The notes: generated from the sequence alone by a model not told the origin. A stretch of DNA of 36,281 nt from Actinomycetes bacterium (GCA_021818615.1 JAKATT010000216.1:1-36281); one strand, 5' to 3'; counted from the stretch's first letter, positions 15,656 to 24,258 are shown. A program made the numbers and translations.

Positions 15656-16909
15656 ATGGCCATGAACTGCAAGCCGATCCCGACCATCGACGAGCGGATC
15701 AACGACATCCGCATGCGCACGGCCGAGATCGTGAACGAGGACATTCTCCCGAACGAGCTCCGTCTGTGGGCGACTCGCCAGGAGGGCGAGTCGATGGAGC
15801 ACCGTCGGGAGGTGCTCGCACTGCGGGCGGAGATCAGGGAGAAGGTGAAGAAGGCCGGGCTGTGGGCTCCCCACCTGCCGAAGGAGTACGGCGGCATGGG
15901 GCTCGACTTCCTGGCACATGCCTACATGAACGAGGTGCTCGCCTACGCAGTCGGCGCTGCGTCGCTGTTCGGTGTCGTCGCTCCGAACTCCGGGAACCAG
16001 TCGATCCTCGTCAAGTACGGCACCGAGGAGCAGAAGGAGCGCTTCTTGCTGCCGCTCATCGATGGGACGATGGAGTCGGGCTTCTCGATGACCGAGCCGC
16101 ACAACCCGGGCTCGGACCCGCGCTCGCTCACGACTACCGCGGTGCGCGACGACGGGCAGTGGGTGATCAACGGACACAAGTGGTTCACCTCGAACGGTAT
16201 CGATGCTGACTTCTTCATCGTCATGTGCCGGGCCCTGGACGAGGGCGCCCGGCCCGCCAAGGGAGACCCGATGGTCCAGATCATCGTCCCGACCGCGACG
16301 AGGGGAGTCGAGATCGTACGAGGCATCGGGATCTGGGGACGCCGCGAGTCCGACCACTGCGAGGTCCGCTACAGCGACGTCCGGGTGCCGCTCGAGAACA
16401 TGCTCGGCCACGTCGGCGACGGTCACCAAGCGGCACAGGACCGCCTCGGCGCCGGACGCATCTACCACTGCATGAACTCTGTCGGACAGATGTGGCGCGC
16501 CTTCGACCTCATGGTCGAGCGGGCTCGCTCGCGCGAGGTCCACGGCGGTCTGCTCAAGGACAAGCAGTTCATCCAGGGCTTCATCGCCGACAGCTACATG
16601 GACATCCAGGCATCCCGGCTGATGACGTTGCACGCGGCGGAGAAGATCGATCAGGGTCTGCAGGGCGCCCGCACCGACATCTCGGCGATCAAGGTCTTCG
16701 TGCCGAACGCGTACTCGAGAGTCGTGGACCGGGCGATCCAGGTGTGGGGGGCGGCAGGGATCTCGAACGACCTCCCGCTCGCTCAGATGTACCTCGGCGC
16801 ACGGACCCTGCGCATCGCCGATGGCCCCGACGAGGTGCACCGCGTCCTCATCGCGAAGAACGTGCTCGGCCAGTACTCCAAGGGCGAGGGCTGGGACTTC
16901 GGGAACTGA
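15656..16909 (+). CDS. Acyl-CoA dehydrogenase, ACAD10/11-like subfamily
   Basis: 417 residues, a normal length for a flavin-dependent acyl-CoA dehydrogenase, which introduces the alpha-beta double bond in acyl-CoA. Seen in order: GLWAPHLPKEYGGMGLDFL in the N-terminal helical domain, GFSMTEPHNPGSDP (flavin binding), WVINGHKWFTSNGIDADF in the beta domain, then the C-terminal helical bundle with QVWGAAGISND. The motif equivalent to MCAD YEGT reads ADGPDEVHR, so the catalytic base would be Asp389 instead of Glu; ADGPDEVH is characteristic of the ACAD10/11 group. The start is ATG 15656 after GGAGGG. It is a single gene, with the DUF6457 gene following 80 bp later. Confidence 0.9.
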   Translation: MAMNCKPIPTIDERINDIRMRTAEIVNEDILPNELRLWATRQEGESMEHRREVLALRAEIREKVKKAGLWAPHLPKEYGGMGLDFLAHAYMNEVLAYAVGAASLFGVVAPNSGNQSILVKYGTEEQKERFLLPLIDGTMESGFSMTEPHNPGSDPRSLTTTAVRDDGQWVINGHKWFTSNGIDADFFIVMCRALDEGARPAKGDPMVQIIVPTATRGVEIVRGIGIWGRRESDHCEVRYSDVRVPLENMLGHVGDGHQAAQDRLGAGRIYHCMNSVGQMWRAFDLMVERARSREVHGGLLKDKQFIQGFIADSYMDIQASRLMTLHAAEKIDQGLQGARTDISAIKVFVPNAYSRVVDRAIQVWGAAGISNDLPLAQMYLGARTLRIADGPDEVHRVLIAKNVLGQYSKGEGWDFGN

Positions 16910-16976
16910 CCACGGCAGCGCAGCGGAGCGGGCCCGCCTCGTCACCGTGCCCGAGGCGGAGCGGCCGGGCCAGCGC

Positions 16977-16982
16977 TAGCGT
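16977..16982 (+). promoter_or_regulatory. -10 box TAGCGT for a leaderless DUF6457-mobA transcript
   Basis: TAGCGT fits the actinobacterial TAnnnT -10 pattern. It ends 7 nt before ATG 16990, so transcription would begin at or next to the start codon. No Shine-Dalgarno precedes the gene, in keeping with leaderless translation. No -35 is evident. Confidence 0.4.
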
Positions 16983-16989
16983 CGCGGCC

Positions 16990-17226
16990 ATGACGACAAG
17001 CGCACGGGAGTGGTTGGCCGAGCTCGCCTCCGGCCTCGGGACGCCGGCGCCGAACGACGACGAGCTCGACGAGCTGCTGGCCCTGGCCGGCATCGCCGCG
17101 CATGCGTCGGAGCGCGCCGCGGCACCCGTCTCCTGCTGGCTCGTAGCGAGGGCCGGCTGTCCGACCTCAGAAGCCCTTGCCATAGCAAAGCGCATCGCCG
17201 ACTCCTGGTCGGAGGATGGCGAGTAG
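16990..17226 (+). CDS. DUF6457-family small protein, upstream of mobA
   Basis: 78 residues, acidic and helical. The pattern EWLAELASGLG, then DELDELLALAGIAAHASERAAAPVS, matches the DUF6457 family as I recall it: small actinobacterial proteins often fused or adjacent to MobA. The function is unknown. Its stop overlaps the mobA start by 11 bp, so the two are coupled, and a role in molybdenum cofactor maturation is a reasonable inference. There is no Shine-Dalgarno; a TAGCGT box 7 nt upstream suggests a leaderless mRNA. Confidence 0.7.
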   Translation: MTTSAREWLAELASGLGTPAPNDDELDELLALAGIAAHASERAAAPVSCWLVARAGCPTSEALAIAKRIADSWSEDGE

Positions 17227-17914
17227 CTCGAGCGGGCAGCCTCAGCCAGCGCCGGTCCCTGCGATCGTCGCTGGCCTGCTCCTCACGGGCGGGGCGAGCA
17301 CCCGCATGGGACGCGACAAGGCGTCGATCCGCCTCGCGGGCTCGACGCTCACCCTTGCGCAGCGGGCGGGCAAGCTCCTCGGTGCCGCAGTGTCGCCGGG
17401 CCCAGCGATCGAGGTCGGGCCGGGCTCGTCCCGCCTCGGGCGGGCAGCCGACTTCGGCGTGAGCGACCCAGGGACCGGCCCTCTCACCGCAGCCGTGGCG
17501 GGGTGCGAGGCGCTCGAGAGATCGGGTTTCTCCGGACCGGTGCTCGTGCTCGCGGCGGACTTGCCGTGGCTCACGCCCGAGGTCCTCGCCTGGCTCGTGG
17601 GCTTTCCGGGCAGCGGTTCAGTCGTCCCGGTCGTCGCGGGCCGCAGCCAGCCGCTCTGCGCCAGATGGTCGCTCGAAGATCTCGGGCGGGCCGCCGCGCT
17701 CGCCCGGCAGGGCGAGCGGTCGGTGCGCGCCGTGTTCGGTCCGGCGGCTCGTTTCGCCGACGAGGCATGCTGGGGGGCGGTGGCCGAGCCGCTGGCCTTT
17801 GCCGACGCGGACACGCCCGAGGACCTCTGGCCCGGCCCTCATGGCAGCGAGCTCCCCCGGAGGGAGCGCCGAGCGCCCGCCAGGCGCTGGGGCCCGGGCT
17901 CTCACAGGCCGTAA
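17216..17914 (+). CDS. mobA: Molybdenum cofactor guanylyltransferase (MobA-like)
   Basis: 232 residues, a GTP:molybdopterin guanylyltransferase-type nucleotidyltransferase. The N-terminal signature LLTGGASTRMGRDKASI is the GG-x-S-x-RMG-x-DK loop that binds GTP. VLAADLPWLTPEV supplies the Asp that binds magnesium, and the stretch SVVPVVAGRSQPLCARW is typical of the MobA/MocA group. It would attach GMP to molybdopterin in the cytoplasm. No other Mo-cofactor gene is in the window, so MocA-like CTP use cannot be excluded. The Arg-rich C-terminal tail overlaps the end of glnE by 13 bp on the opposite strand. Confidence 0.82.
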   Translation: MASSSSGQPQPAPVPAIVAGLLLTGGASTRMGRDKASIRLAGSTLTLAQRAGKLLGAAVSPGPAIEVGPGSSRLGRAADFGVSDPGTGPLTAAVAGCEALERSGFSGPVLVLAADLPWLTPEVLAWLVGFPGSGSVVPVVAGRSQPLCARWSLEDLGRAAALARQGERSVRAVFGPAARFADEACWGAVAEPLAFADADTPEDLWPGPHGSELPRRERRAPARRWGPGSHRP

Positions 17915-20736
17915 AAGCGTGCCTCGGTGACGCGCCGTGCCCTTCGCGTGACGCGCCTGTAAGCCTCCCGGAGGTCGGCCGGCGTCGCGCCGAGTGAGCG
18001 GGCGAGGGCACCGAGCGCCTCCCGGCTGGTCGGCAGGGAGTCCGAGCCGGCTCGAGCGACGATGCCACCGGCGCCCGCTATGAAGTTGCCGACGAGGTGC
18101 CAGCGCGTCCGGGTGCGGGTGAGGAAGCGGTAGGCCTCCGACAGGGCGGCGGCCTCCGCTGCAGGAAGGTGACCGGCGGCCCTGAGGTCGCTCAGGGCGG
18201 CGAGCGTGTTCGCTCCCGGGACTTGGTGCTGGAGCTGTAGAAGCTGGGTCGTCCACTCGACGTCGGACAGCGATCCCTTGCCGAGCTTGAAGTGGAACTG
18301 GGGATCCTCGCCGGCGGGGATGCGCTCACGTTCTATTCGCGCTTTCATCCGGCGTATCTCGCGCTCCTGCTCCTGGCCGAAAGGCAGCCCCCACAGGGCG
18401 GTGTCGGCGAGCTGGCGGAATGCCTCGAGCACGGCAGCCTCGCCGGCAATCGGGCGGACGCGAAGGAGCGCCTGGCGTTCCCAGGTCTCGGCCCAGCGGC
18501 TGTAGTACTCCGCGTAGGCCGCGAGGCTCCTCGCTCTCGGTCCCTGCTTGCCCTCAGGTCGGAGCGACGCGTCGAGGGTGAGGATCCGGTCTGCGGGCGT
18601 CGCTCCGTTGAGGAGGCGGAAGATCGCGGAGGCGGCCGCTTCGGCTGTCTCGGCATCGGCTGCACCCCGCCCTTCGTAGGCGAGGAGGACGTCGAGGTCG
18701 CTGCCGAAGGCGAGCTCCTCTCCTCCGAGGCGGCCGAGCGCCACGACTGCGAGCGGCACCTTTGGCTGCACGACGTGCAGGGCCGCTTCGATCACCGAGT
18801 CGGCGAGCGATGCCAGGGCTCGTGCCGTCGTCTCCGAGGACGAGCTTCCGAGGATCTCACCTGCCGCGAGGCGCAGAGTCTCGGCTTCGACGAAGTGGCG
18901 CAGCGCCGCCGGGGCCCGGACGAGGTCGTGCTCGGCGGCGAGCACCGCCCGTTCACGGAGCTCCCGCGTCTCGACCGGTACCAGCTCGTCGTCGTTTCCG
19001 ATGCGGAGGGCGACGTCGGGGTGCCGGCCCACGAGATCGGACACCTGCCGGCCGGTACCGACGAGCAGGCACAGGCGCCTTGCCAGTTCGGGCGAGTCGC
19101 GGAATCCCGCGACGAGCACATCCCGGCGGTGTGGCACGGAGGCGAACGTCCTCAGGGCAAGGAGCCCCTGATCGGGGTCGGCCGACTCCGAGAGCCACCC
19201 GAGCAGGACCGGCAGCATCTGCTGCATGAGGCGCGACGAGCGGGTGAGGCCGCGGGTGAGCTCGGCGAGCGCTTGTCTCGTCCGCTCCGCCTGCCGGAAA
19301 CCGAATGCCTGCAGCCGGGCGTCGAGGGCACCTCCTGGAGCCGGCCGCGCGAGGGCACCTCCTGGAGCCCGCAGTGCGGTGCCGCCGCCCTCCCTGCCCG
19401 GCGCGCCGGAGGGGCTCCGGTCGGCTGCCGGCCCGCGGTTCTCGGTGAAGGCCTCGAGGAGCGGGCGGAAGAAGAGCCGCTCGTGGATCGCCCGGGCCGA
19501 GCTCTGGTAGTGGGCGAGGACGCTGTCGAACTCCATCACATGGCGGCCGCGGGTCCTGCCGGTCCCGGCCAGCCCGAGCCCGGCCGCAAGGGCGGCGCGC
19601 CGGCCGCGATCCTCCGGGATCGTGTGGACCTGGGCCTCCTCGACGAGCTGGAGGCGGTGCTCGACCGTCCTTAGGAACCGGTAGGCGAGGCTGAGGGCCG
19701 CGGCGTCCCCCCCGTCCACGTAACCAGCGTCCGCCAGCTCGGCGAGCGCCGGGAGGGTGGCGGGGACTCGGATGCCCGCGTCCGCCGGACCATGCACCAG
19801 CTGCAGCAGCTGGACGGAGAACTCGATGTCCCTGATCCCGCCCCGCCCCCGTTTCACCTCGCGCTCAGCCAAGCCCCGCCCCGACGTGATCTGCTCGGAG
19901 CGACTCTTCATCGCCCGCAGCTCCGACAGGTCGTCTGCGTCGAGACGGCGGTTCCACAGCACGTGCTCGACGGCGCGGGCGAACCTCGTGCCGAGCTCGG
20001 CGTCGCCCGCGCACGGCCGGGCCTTGAGGAGCGCCTGGAACTCCCAGGGACGGGCCCAGCGCTCCCAGTAGGCCTCGAAGGAGGCGAGCGAGCGGACGAG
20101 CGCGCCGTTGCGCCCTTCGGGCCGCAGGTCCGTGTCGATGCGAAACGCCTCGCCCGCCACTGCGAGCACCCTTCTCGCGGCGCCGGACTCGTCTTTTCCT
20201 ACGAGCATCACGTCGACGTCGCTCGCGTAGTTGAGCTCCTTCGCGCCGTGCTTGCCCATCGCGATGACGGCGAGCCCGGCATCGGTGCCCACGCCGCTCA
20301 GCCTGCAGGCGGCTGAGAGCACTGCGTCGGCCAGCCGTGAGAGGGCCTCGCCTACGGCTTCCAGCGCGTCGAGGCCGGCGAGGTCCCTGGCGGAGATGCG
20401 CAGCAGGCCGAGTCGCTTGCGCCGGGCGACGTCGGCGGCGTCTCTTCCGAGCCCCGGGTCTGTGAGCGCCATCGGGCTCTCGCTGCGGTTCGCCACGCCG
20501 GCGAGCACGTCGAGCGCCGCCGGGTCGGTGAGGACGAGCCTCGCGAGGGAGTTGCTCGCTGCCGCCACGATCGCTACCAGCCGGGCGAGAGCCGGGTCGT
20601 TCTCCAGCCGTTCCACTCCCGATGCCTGCACCGTGCCGCCGGCGGCCTCGTCGACGAGGCGCTCGAAGAGCAGCCCGGCAGTCGCTGGCGCGCTGCAGGA
20701 ACGGGCGGCGTCCTCCAGTGCCGGCGGCAGGTTCAT
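17902..20736 (-). CDS. glnE: Bifunctional glutamine synthetase adenylyltransferase/adenylyl-removing enzyme
   Basis: 944 residues, full length. GlnE adds AMP to, or removes it from, a Tyr of glutamine synthetase I to set nitrogen assimilation. Two nucleotidyltransferase domains are visible. The N-terminal one carries AMGKHGAKELNYASDVDVML (155-178). The C-terminal one, near residue 670, carries ALGRLGGEELAFGSDLDVLL. Both have the two Asp residues of the active site. After each domain a helical segment with the RGGIRDIEFSVQLLQL or GSLSDVEWTTQLLQL motif follows. The linker between the halves holds a duplicated 9-residue segment. The ATG at 20736 has no Shine-Dalgarno; GATCAT lies 6 nt upstream. 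It is divergent from nadE and convergent with mobA. Confidence 0.95.
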   Translation of the reverse strand: MNLPPALEDAARSCSAPATAGLLFERLVDEAAGGTVQASGVERLENDPALARLVAIVAAASNSLARLVLTDPAALDVLAGVANRSESPMALTDPGLGRDAADVARRKRLGLLRISARDLAGLDALEAVGEALSRLADAVLSAACRLSGVGTDAGLAVIAMGKHGAKELNYASDVDVMLVGKDESGAARRVLAVAGEAFRIDTDLRPEGRNGALVRSLASFEAYWERWARPWEFQALLKARPCAGDAELGTRFARAVEHVLWNRRLDADDLSELRAMKSRSEQITSGRGLAEREVKRGRGGIRDIEFSVQLLQLVHGPADAGIRVPATLPALAELADAGYVDGGDAAALSLAYRFLRTVEHRLQLVEEAQVHTIPEDRGRRAALAAGLGLAGTGRTRGRHVMEFDSVLAHYQSSARAIHERLFFRPLLEAFTENRGPAADRSPSGAPGREGGGTALRAPGGALARPAPGGALDARLQAFGFRQAERTRQALAELTRGLTRSSRLMQQMLPVLLGWLSESADPDQGLLALRTFASVPHRRDVLVAGFRDSPELARRLCLLVGTGRQVSDLVGRHPDVALRIGNDDELVPVETRELRERAVLAAEHDLVRAPAALRHFVEAETLRLAAGEILGSSSSETTARALASLADSVIEAALHVVQPKVPLAVVALGRLGGEELAFGSDLDVLLAYEGRGAADAETAEAAASAIFRLLNGATPADRILTLDASLRPEGKQGPRARSLAAYAEYYSRWAETWERQALLRVRPIAGEAAVLEAFRQLADTALWGLPFGQEQEREIRRMKARIERERIPAGEDPQFHFKLGKGSLSDVEWTTQLLQLQHQVPGANTLAALSDLRAAGHLPAAEAAALSEAYRFLTRTRTRWHLVGNFIAGAGGIVARAGSDSLPTSREALGALARSLGATPADLREAYRRVTRRARRVTEARFYGL
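19323..19369. repeat. 20-bp direct repeat (27-bp period) inside glnE
   Basis: Two identical 20-bp copies (19323-19342 and 19350-19369) lie 27 bp apart. Because 27 bp is nine codons the reading frame is kept, giving two versions of a Pro/Gly/Ala segment (APGGALARP, then APGGALDAR) in the linker between the two catalytic halves. Confidence 0.75.
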
Positions 20737-20742
20737 CCGCCG

Positions 20743-20809
20743 ATGATCCCAAAGCGGGGGGCCGCCGTCACCCCGTCGCCACGGCGGTCGCCCGTCCAGG
20801 AGTTACGCT
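20743..20809. promoter_or_regulatory. Divergent glnE/nadE promoter region
   Basis: Only 80 bp separate the two start codons. On the minus strand GATCAT (20743-20748) lies 6 nt before the glnE ATG. On the plus strand TACGCT (20804-20809) lies 7 nt before the nadE ATG. Both fit -10 boxes of leaderless genes. Between them, CCGCCGT (20762-20768) and ACGGCGG (20781-20787) form an inverted repeat that could bind a regulator of both genes. AGGAG at 20798-20802 is 14 nt from the nadE start, too far for normal use. Confidence 0.4.
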
Positions 20810-20816
20810 CGGATGG

Positions 20817-22568
20817 ATGGCTCGGGTCCGCATCGCCCTGTGCCAACTCAACCCGGTCGTCGGCGACCTCGACAACAACGCCGCCAAGGTGATCGAAGCG
20901 GTCCGCAGGGCCGAGGAGCAGGGAGCGGACCTGGCCGTCTTCCCCGAGCTCGTGCTGCCGGGCTACCCGCCGGAGGACCTCCTCGTGAAGCCGGCTTTCG
21001 TCGAGGGCAACATGGCGGCACTCGAGAAGGTGGCCGCCGCGACGGGCTCGTGTGCCGCCGTCGTCGGGTACGTGGACTCAGATGGTGACCTTTACAACGC
21101 GGCTGCCGTCGCTGCTGGCGGCAAGGTGCACGGCAGCTGGCGCAAGCAGCTCCTCCCCAACTACGGCGTCTTCGACGAGCAGCGGTGGTTCCGACCCGGG
21201 TCCGGTGAGGACCGCCTCTTCCTCGTCGCGGGCGTGCGCACGGGCGTCGTCATCTGTGAGGATGCCTGGAGCCCGAGCGGGCCCGTGGCACGCCTTGGTG
21301 CCGGCGGCGCCGAGCTCATAGTCGTCATCAACGCCTCCCCCTACAGGGCGGGTGCCCTGATGGAGCGCCGTCGGATGCTCGCCACGCGGGCGGCGGACGC
21401 CTCGACGGCGCTCGTCTACGTCAATCTCGTCGGCGGCCAGGACGAGCTCGTCTTCGACGGCGGGTCCATGGTCTTCGACCACCACGGGTCGCTCGTCGCC
21501 TCCCTGCCGCAGTTCGAGGAGCGCGTCGGCCTCCTCGACCTCGAGCTGCGACCCGCCTACCGCAAGCGGCTGCTGGACCCGAGAGGTCGCGCGGCGGCGG
21601 AGCCCATCGAGGCTGTCGTCGTCTCCGGCGCCCCGGCGGAGCGGACGGGCTCGCATGAGCCTGTGATCGCGCCGGCGCCAAGCCGTGCCGAGGAGGTCTA
21701 CGGCGCCCTTGTCCTTGCCACGCGCGACTACGTCGAGAAGAACGGCTTCTCCGACGTCCTCGTGTCCCTCTCGGGCGGCATCGACTCGTCGCTCGTCGCC
21801 GTGATCGCGGTCGATGCCATCGGCGCCGAGCGCGTGCACGGGGTGCTGCTGCCGTCCCGTTACTCCTCGAAGGGCTCGGTAGACGATGCCGAGGACCTCG
21901 TCCACCGGCTCGGCATCGAAGCCCGTGCCATCCCGATCGAGCCAGCCCACTCGGCGCTCATGGAGATGCTGGCCCCGTCGTTCGAGGGACGGCCCCACGG
22001 GCTCGCCGAGGAGAACCTGCAGGCGCGAATCCGCGGGACGGTCGTCATGGGGCTCTCGAACGAGTTCGGCTGGCTCGTGCTCACGACGGGCAACAAGAGC
22101 GAGATGGCCGTCGGGTACGCGACGCTGTACGGCGACATGGCGGGGGGTTTCGCCGTCATCAAGGACGTCCCGAAGACTCTCCTCTACGAGCTGTGCCGCT
22201 ATCGCAACGAGGCCGGGTCCGCCGAGGTGATACCGGAGGCCGTCATCGTGAAGCCTCCCTCTGCCGAGCTGCGTCCCGGCCAGGTCGACGAGGACAGCCT
22301 GCCGCCCTACGAGGAGCTCGACCCGATCCTCTATGGCTACGTGGAAGAGGATCGCACCATCTCCGAGCTCGTCGCCGAAGGGCACGAAGCCGCGGTCGTG
22401 CGGCGCGTCGTCGATCTCGTCGACCGTGCCGAGTACAAGCGCCGGCAGGCTGCGCCCGGCCCGCGGGTGACGAGCCGGGCGTTCGGCAAGGACCGCCGCA
22501 TGCCCATCACGAACCGCTTCCGCGGGCGGTCCGAGCCCCCTGGCTCGAGTCGCCAGAGCGGGCTGTGA
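20817..22568 (+). CDS. nadE: Glutamine-dependent NAD+ synthetase
   Basis: 583 residues: an N-terminal nitrilase-type glutaminase joined to a C-terminal NAD synthetase. It amidates nicotinic acid adenine dinucleotide to NAD+, using ammonia from glutamine. The nitrilase triad is Glu44 (FPELVLPGYPPEDLL), Lys110 (WRKQLLPNYGVFDE) and Cys147 (VVICEDAW). The ATP-binding P-loop VSLSGGIDSS is at 315-324, and LTTGNKSEMAVGYATLYGD lies further on. The ATG is fixed by the match of MARVRIALCQLNPVVGD to family N-termini. It ends in GTGA, overlapping the next gene's GTG, so the two are coupled. Confidence 0.95.
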   Translation: MARVRIALCQLNPVVGDLDNNAAKVIEAVRRAEEQGADLAVFPELVLPGYPPEDLLVKPAFVEGNMAALEKVAAATGSCAAVVGYVDSDGDLYNAAAVAAGGKVHGSWRKQLLPNYGVFDEQRWFRPGSGEDRLFLVAGVRTGVVICEDAWSPSGPVARLGAGGAELIVVINASPYRAGALMERRRMLATRAADASTALVYVNLVGGQDELVFDGGSMVFDHHGSLVASLPQFEERVGLLDLELRPAYRKRLLDPRGRAAAEPIEAVVVSGAPAERTGSHEPVIAPAPSRAEEVYGALVLATRDYVEKNGFSDVLVSLSGGIDSSLVAVIAVDAIGAERVHGVLLPSRYSSKGSVDDAEDLVHRLGIEARAIPIEPAHSALMEMLAPSFEGRPHGLAEENLQARIRGTVVMGLSNEFGWLVLTTGNKSEMAVGYATLYGDMAGGFAVIKDVPKTLLYELCRYRNEAGSAEVIPEAVIVKPPSAELRPGQVDEDSLPPYEELDPILYGYVEEDRTISELVAEGHEAAVVRRVVDLVDRAEYKRRQAAPGPRVTSRAFGKDRRMPITNRFRGRSEPPGSSRQSGL

Positions 22569-23092
22569 GGCGGGCCGTTCCCGGACGGCTCGCCGCCGAG
22601 CTGGCTGGGCCGCCGAGGGTCCTCACGCTGAGGGAGTGGGCGGAGGTGACCGGGGGCCTCCGCCACGTCGAGCTCACGCTGTTCGGGCGCCTCGGGCGCC
22701 TCGCCGTCGCTGCTCCCCTGCCCTCTCTGGCAGGCTGGGCGATGGGGGCGAGCCTCATGGCAGCCTGGCGCGCCGAACAGCTCGAGGTCCTGCTCCCCGT
22801 GTCGACCGGTCTTCCCGATCGTGGCTCGGTCACTCGACCGCGGTCGCCCGAGGTTGCCTCGGCGCTCGACCGTCTCGTCTCGCTCGGCGCCGTCGCGCTG
22901 GCAAGGGAGGTGTCAGAGCGCTGGTTCCCTGCGCTGCTCAGAGCTTACGAAACCCGCTCCGCTCATTGCTTCGAACCTGCCGACGCTCCCTTTGGCGCCG
23001 TGCTCGCCCGGCTTGTGGCCGACGTCGCGGACGCCTCCAGGCGGGCATCGGACCTGCTCGTTCGCGACGATGTGACCCGCGAGGACCCTTGA
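22565..23092 (+). CDS. Ferritin-like-fold hypothetical protein, coupled to nadE
   Basis: 175 residues starting at GTG 22565, which overlaps the nadE stop by four bases. I do not recognise a named family with confidence. The helical pattern, with RHVELTLFGRLGRLAVAAPLP, then MAAWRAEQLEVLLPV near residue 70 and PALLRAYETRS followed by a final long helix, resembles actinobacterial ferritin-like proteins in which a long helix carries HAWHAEL. Here the His ligands are replaced (MAAWRAEQL), so metal binding is doubtful. It follows nadE in one operon and lies upstream of the sigma factor gene; its role is unknown. Confidence 0.6.
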   Translation: MRRAVPGRLAAELAGPPRVLTLREWAEVTGGLRHVELTLFGRLGRLAVAAPLPSLAGWAMGASLMAAWRAEQLEVLLPVSTGLPDRGSVTRPRSPEVASALDRLVSLGAVALAREVSERWFPALLRAYETRSAHCFEPADAPFGAVLARLVADVADASRRASDLLVRDDVTREDP

Positions 23093-23101
23093 CGCCGCCG
23101 T

Positions 23102-23107
23102 TACACT
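23102..23107 (+). promoter_or_regulatory. Possible -10 box of the sigma factor gene
   Basis: TACACT matches the TAnnnT pattern and would give a 5' leader of about 145 nt before the sigma factor start. TTGACG at 23089-23094 is only 7 bp away and cannot be its -35. The 167-bp gap otherwise shows no clear structure. Confidence 0.3.
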
Positions 23108-23259
23108 GATCCCGGACAACACGGCAGTGCAGGTCGAGAGTTGTGGTTCCTGGGCGGCATCCTGTCGTCTCGGGCAGCGGAGCCGGGTCCCTGGCAACCT
23201 TGACCGCACCGGAGCCGGCGAGCCCCCTTCTTACTGCGACACACGGAGGCATCGGGATT

Positions 23260-24195
23260 TTGGCGAAGGAGCGAGTCGAGCGGGACGAGGAAGATCTCGT
23301 CCGCCTGTATCTCACCGATATCGGTCAATACCCGCTCCTCACCAAGGATGACGAGGTGCGCCTGGCGCAGGCCATCGAGGCGCGCTGGACGGCCGAGGAG
23401 GAGCTGCGGGCCAAGAAGGGGCTCACCCCGACGCGGCGCCGGGAGCTGGGCAGGGCAGTCAGGCAGGGAGAGACCGCCCAGCGCACCTTCGTGCAGTCGA
23501 ACCTGCGCCTCGTCGTGTCGATCGCGAAGAAGTACCAGGCATCGGGCCTGCCGCTCCTCGACCTCATCCAGGAGGGCAATCTCGGTCTGATGCACGCTGT
23601 CGAGAAGTTCGACTGGCGCAAGGGCTTCAAGTTCTCCACCTATGCCACCTGGTGGATCCGCCAAGCGATCACCCGCGGCATCGCCAACACCGGCCGGACC
23701 ATCCGCCTTCCGGTCCATGCCGGCGACACCCTCGCCCGGGTGCAGAAGGCACAGGCGCGGCTCGAGCTCAAGCTCGGCCGCCCGGCGACGCTCGCCGAGC
23801 TCGGCACCGAGGTGGAGCTGCCCGAGGACAAGCTGATCGAGGCCCTGCGGTTTCGCGCCGAGCCACTGTCGCTCTCCGAGCCCCTCCGGGAGGACGGCGA
23901 CGCCGAGCTCGGGGACGTGGTCGAGGACAGGTCGGCCGAGTCGCCCTTCGAGATGGCGGCCACGGCGCTCCTTCCCGTCGAGATCAACCGCCTGCTCGCA
24001 CCCCTCGACGAGCGCGAGCGTGAGATCCTCCGGCTTCGTTTCGGCCTCGACCGGGGCGAGCCGCGAACCCTGGAGGAGGTCGGCGAGCACTTCAACCTCA
24101 CCCGGGAGCGGATCCGCCAGATCGAGGCCCGGGCGATGTCGAAGCTGCGCCACCCCTCGAGCGATACCGGGGCCCGAGACCTCCTCACCGTCTGA
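23260..24195 (+). CDS. RNA polymerase sigma-70 family factor (group 1/2, SigA/SigB-like)
   Basis: About 311 residues. Region 1.2 is LVRLYLTDIGQYPLLT. Region 2 holds NLRLVVSIAKKYQASGLPLLDLIQEGNLGLMHAVEKFDW, then KGFKFSTYATWWIRQAI, the -10 recognition helix. Region 3 follows with GRPATLAEL, and region 4 ends in the helix-turn-helix TLEEVGEHFNLTRERIRQIE that reads the -35. There is no region 1.1 and the protein is short, so it may be a group 2 or a compact primary sigma. It starts at TTG 23260, with GGAGG 10 nt upstream; ATT 23257 is an unlikely alternative. The neighbouring nadE operon ends 167 bp upstream. Confidence 0.9.
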   Translation: MAKERVERDEEDLVRLYLTDIGQYPLLTKDDEVRLAQAIEARWTAEEELRAKKGLTPTRRRELGRAVRQGETAQRTFVQSNLRLVVSIAKKYQASGLPLLDLIQEGNLGLMHAVEKFDWRKGFKFSTYATWWIRQAITRGIANTGRTIRLPVHAGDTLARVQKAQARLELKLGRPATLAELGTEVELPEDKLIEALRFRAEPLSLSEPLREDGDAELGDVVEDRSAESPFEMAATALLPVEINRLLAPLDEREREILRLRFGLDRGEPRTLEEVGEHFNLTRERIRQIEARAMSKLRHPSSDTGARDLLTV

Positions 24196-24246
24196 CATCC
24201 CGGGCTTCGACGCCAGGCCGGCGCAGCCGCCCGAGCAGCAAGCCGG

Positions 24247-24252
24247 TACGAT
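24247..24252 (+). promoter_or_regulatory. -10 box TACGAT before the microprotein start
   Basis: TACGAT is one base off TATAAT-type consensus in the TAnnnT class. It ends 6 nt before ATG 24259, so a transcript would begin at the start codon. There is no Shine-Dalgarno. Confidence 0.4.
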
Positions 24253-24258
24253 CACCCC

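Noticed and set aside
15491-16945. 484-codon minus-strand frame opposite the acyl-CoA dehydrogenase
   Set aside because: Antisense shadow; the plus strand matches the dehydrogenase over its full length.
21078-22385. 435-codon minus-strand frame opposite nadE
   Set aside because: Antisense shadow; nadE has all catalytic residues on the plus strand.
23089-23107. TTGACG and TACACT as a -35/-10 pair for the sigma gene
   Set aside because: The spacer is only 7 bp; the two elements cannot serve one promoter.
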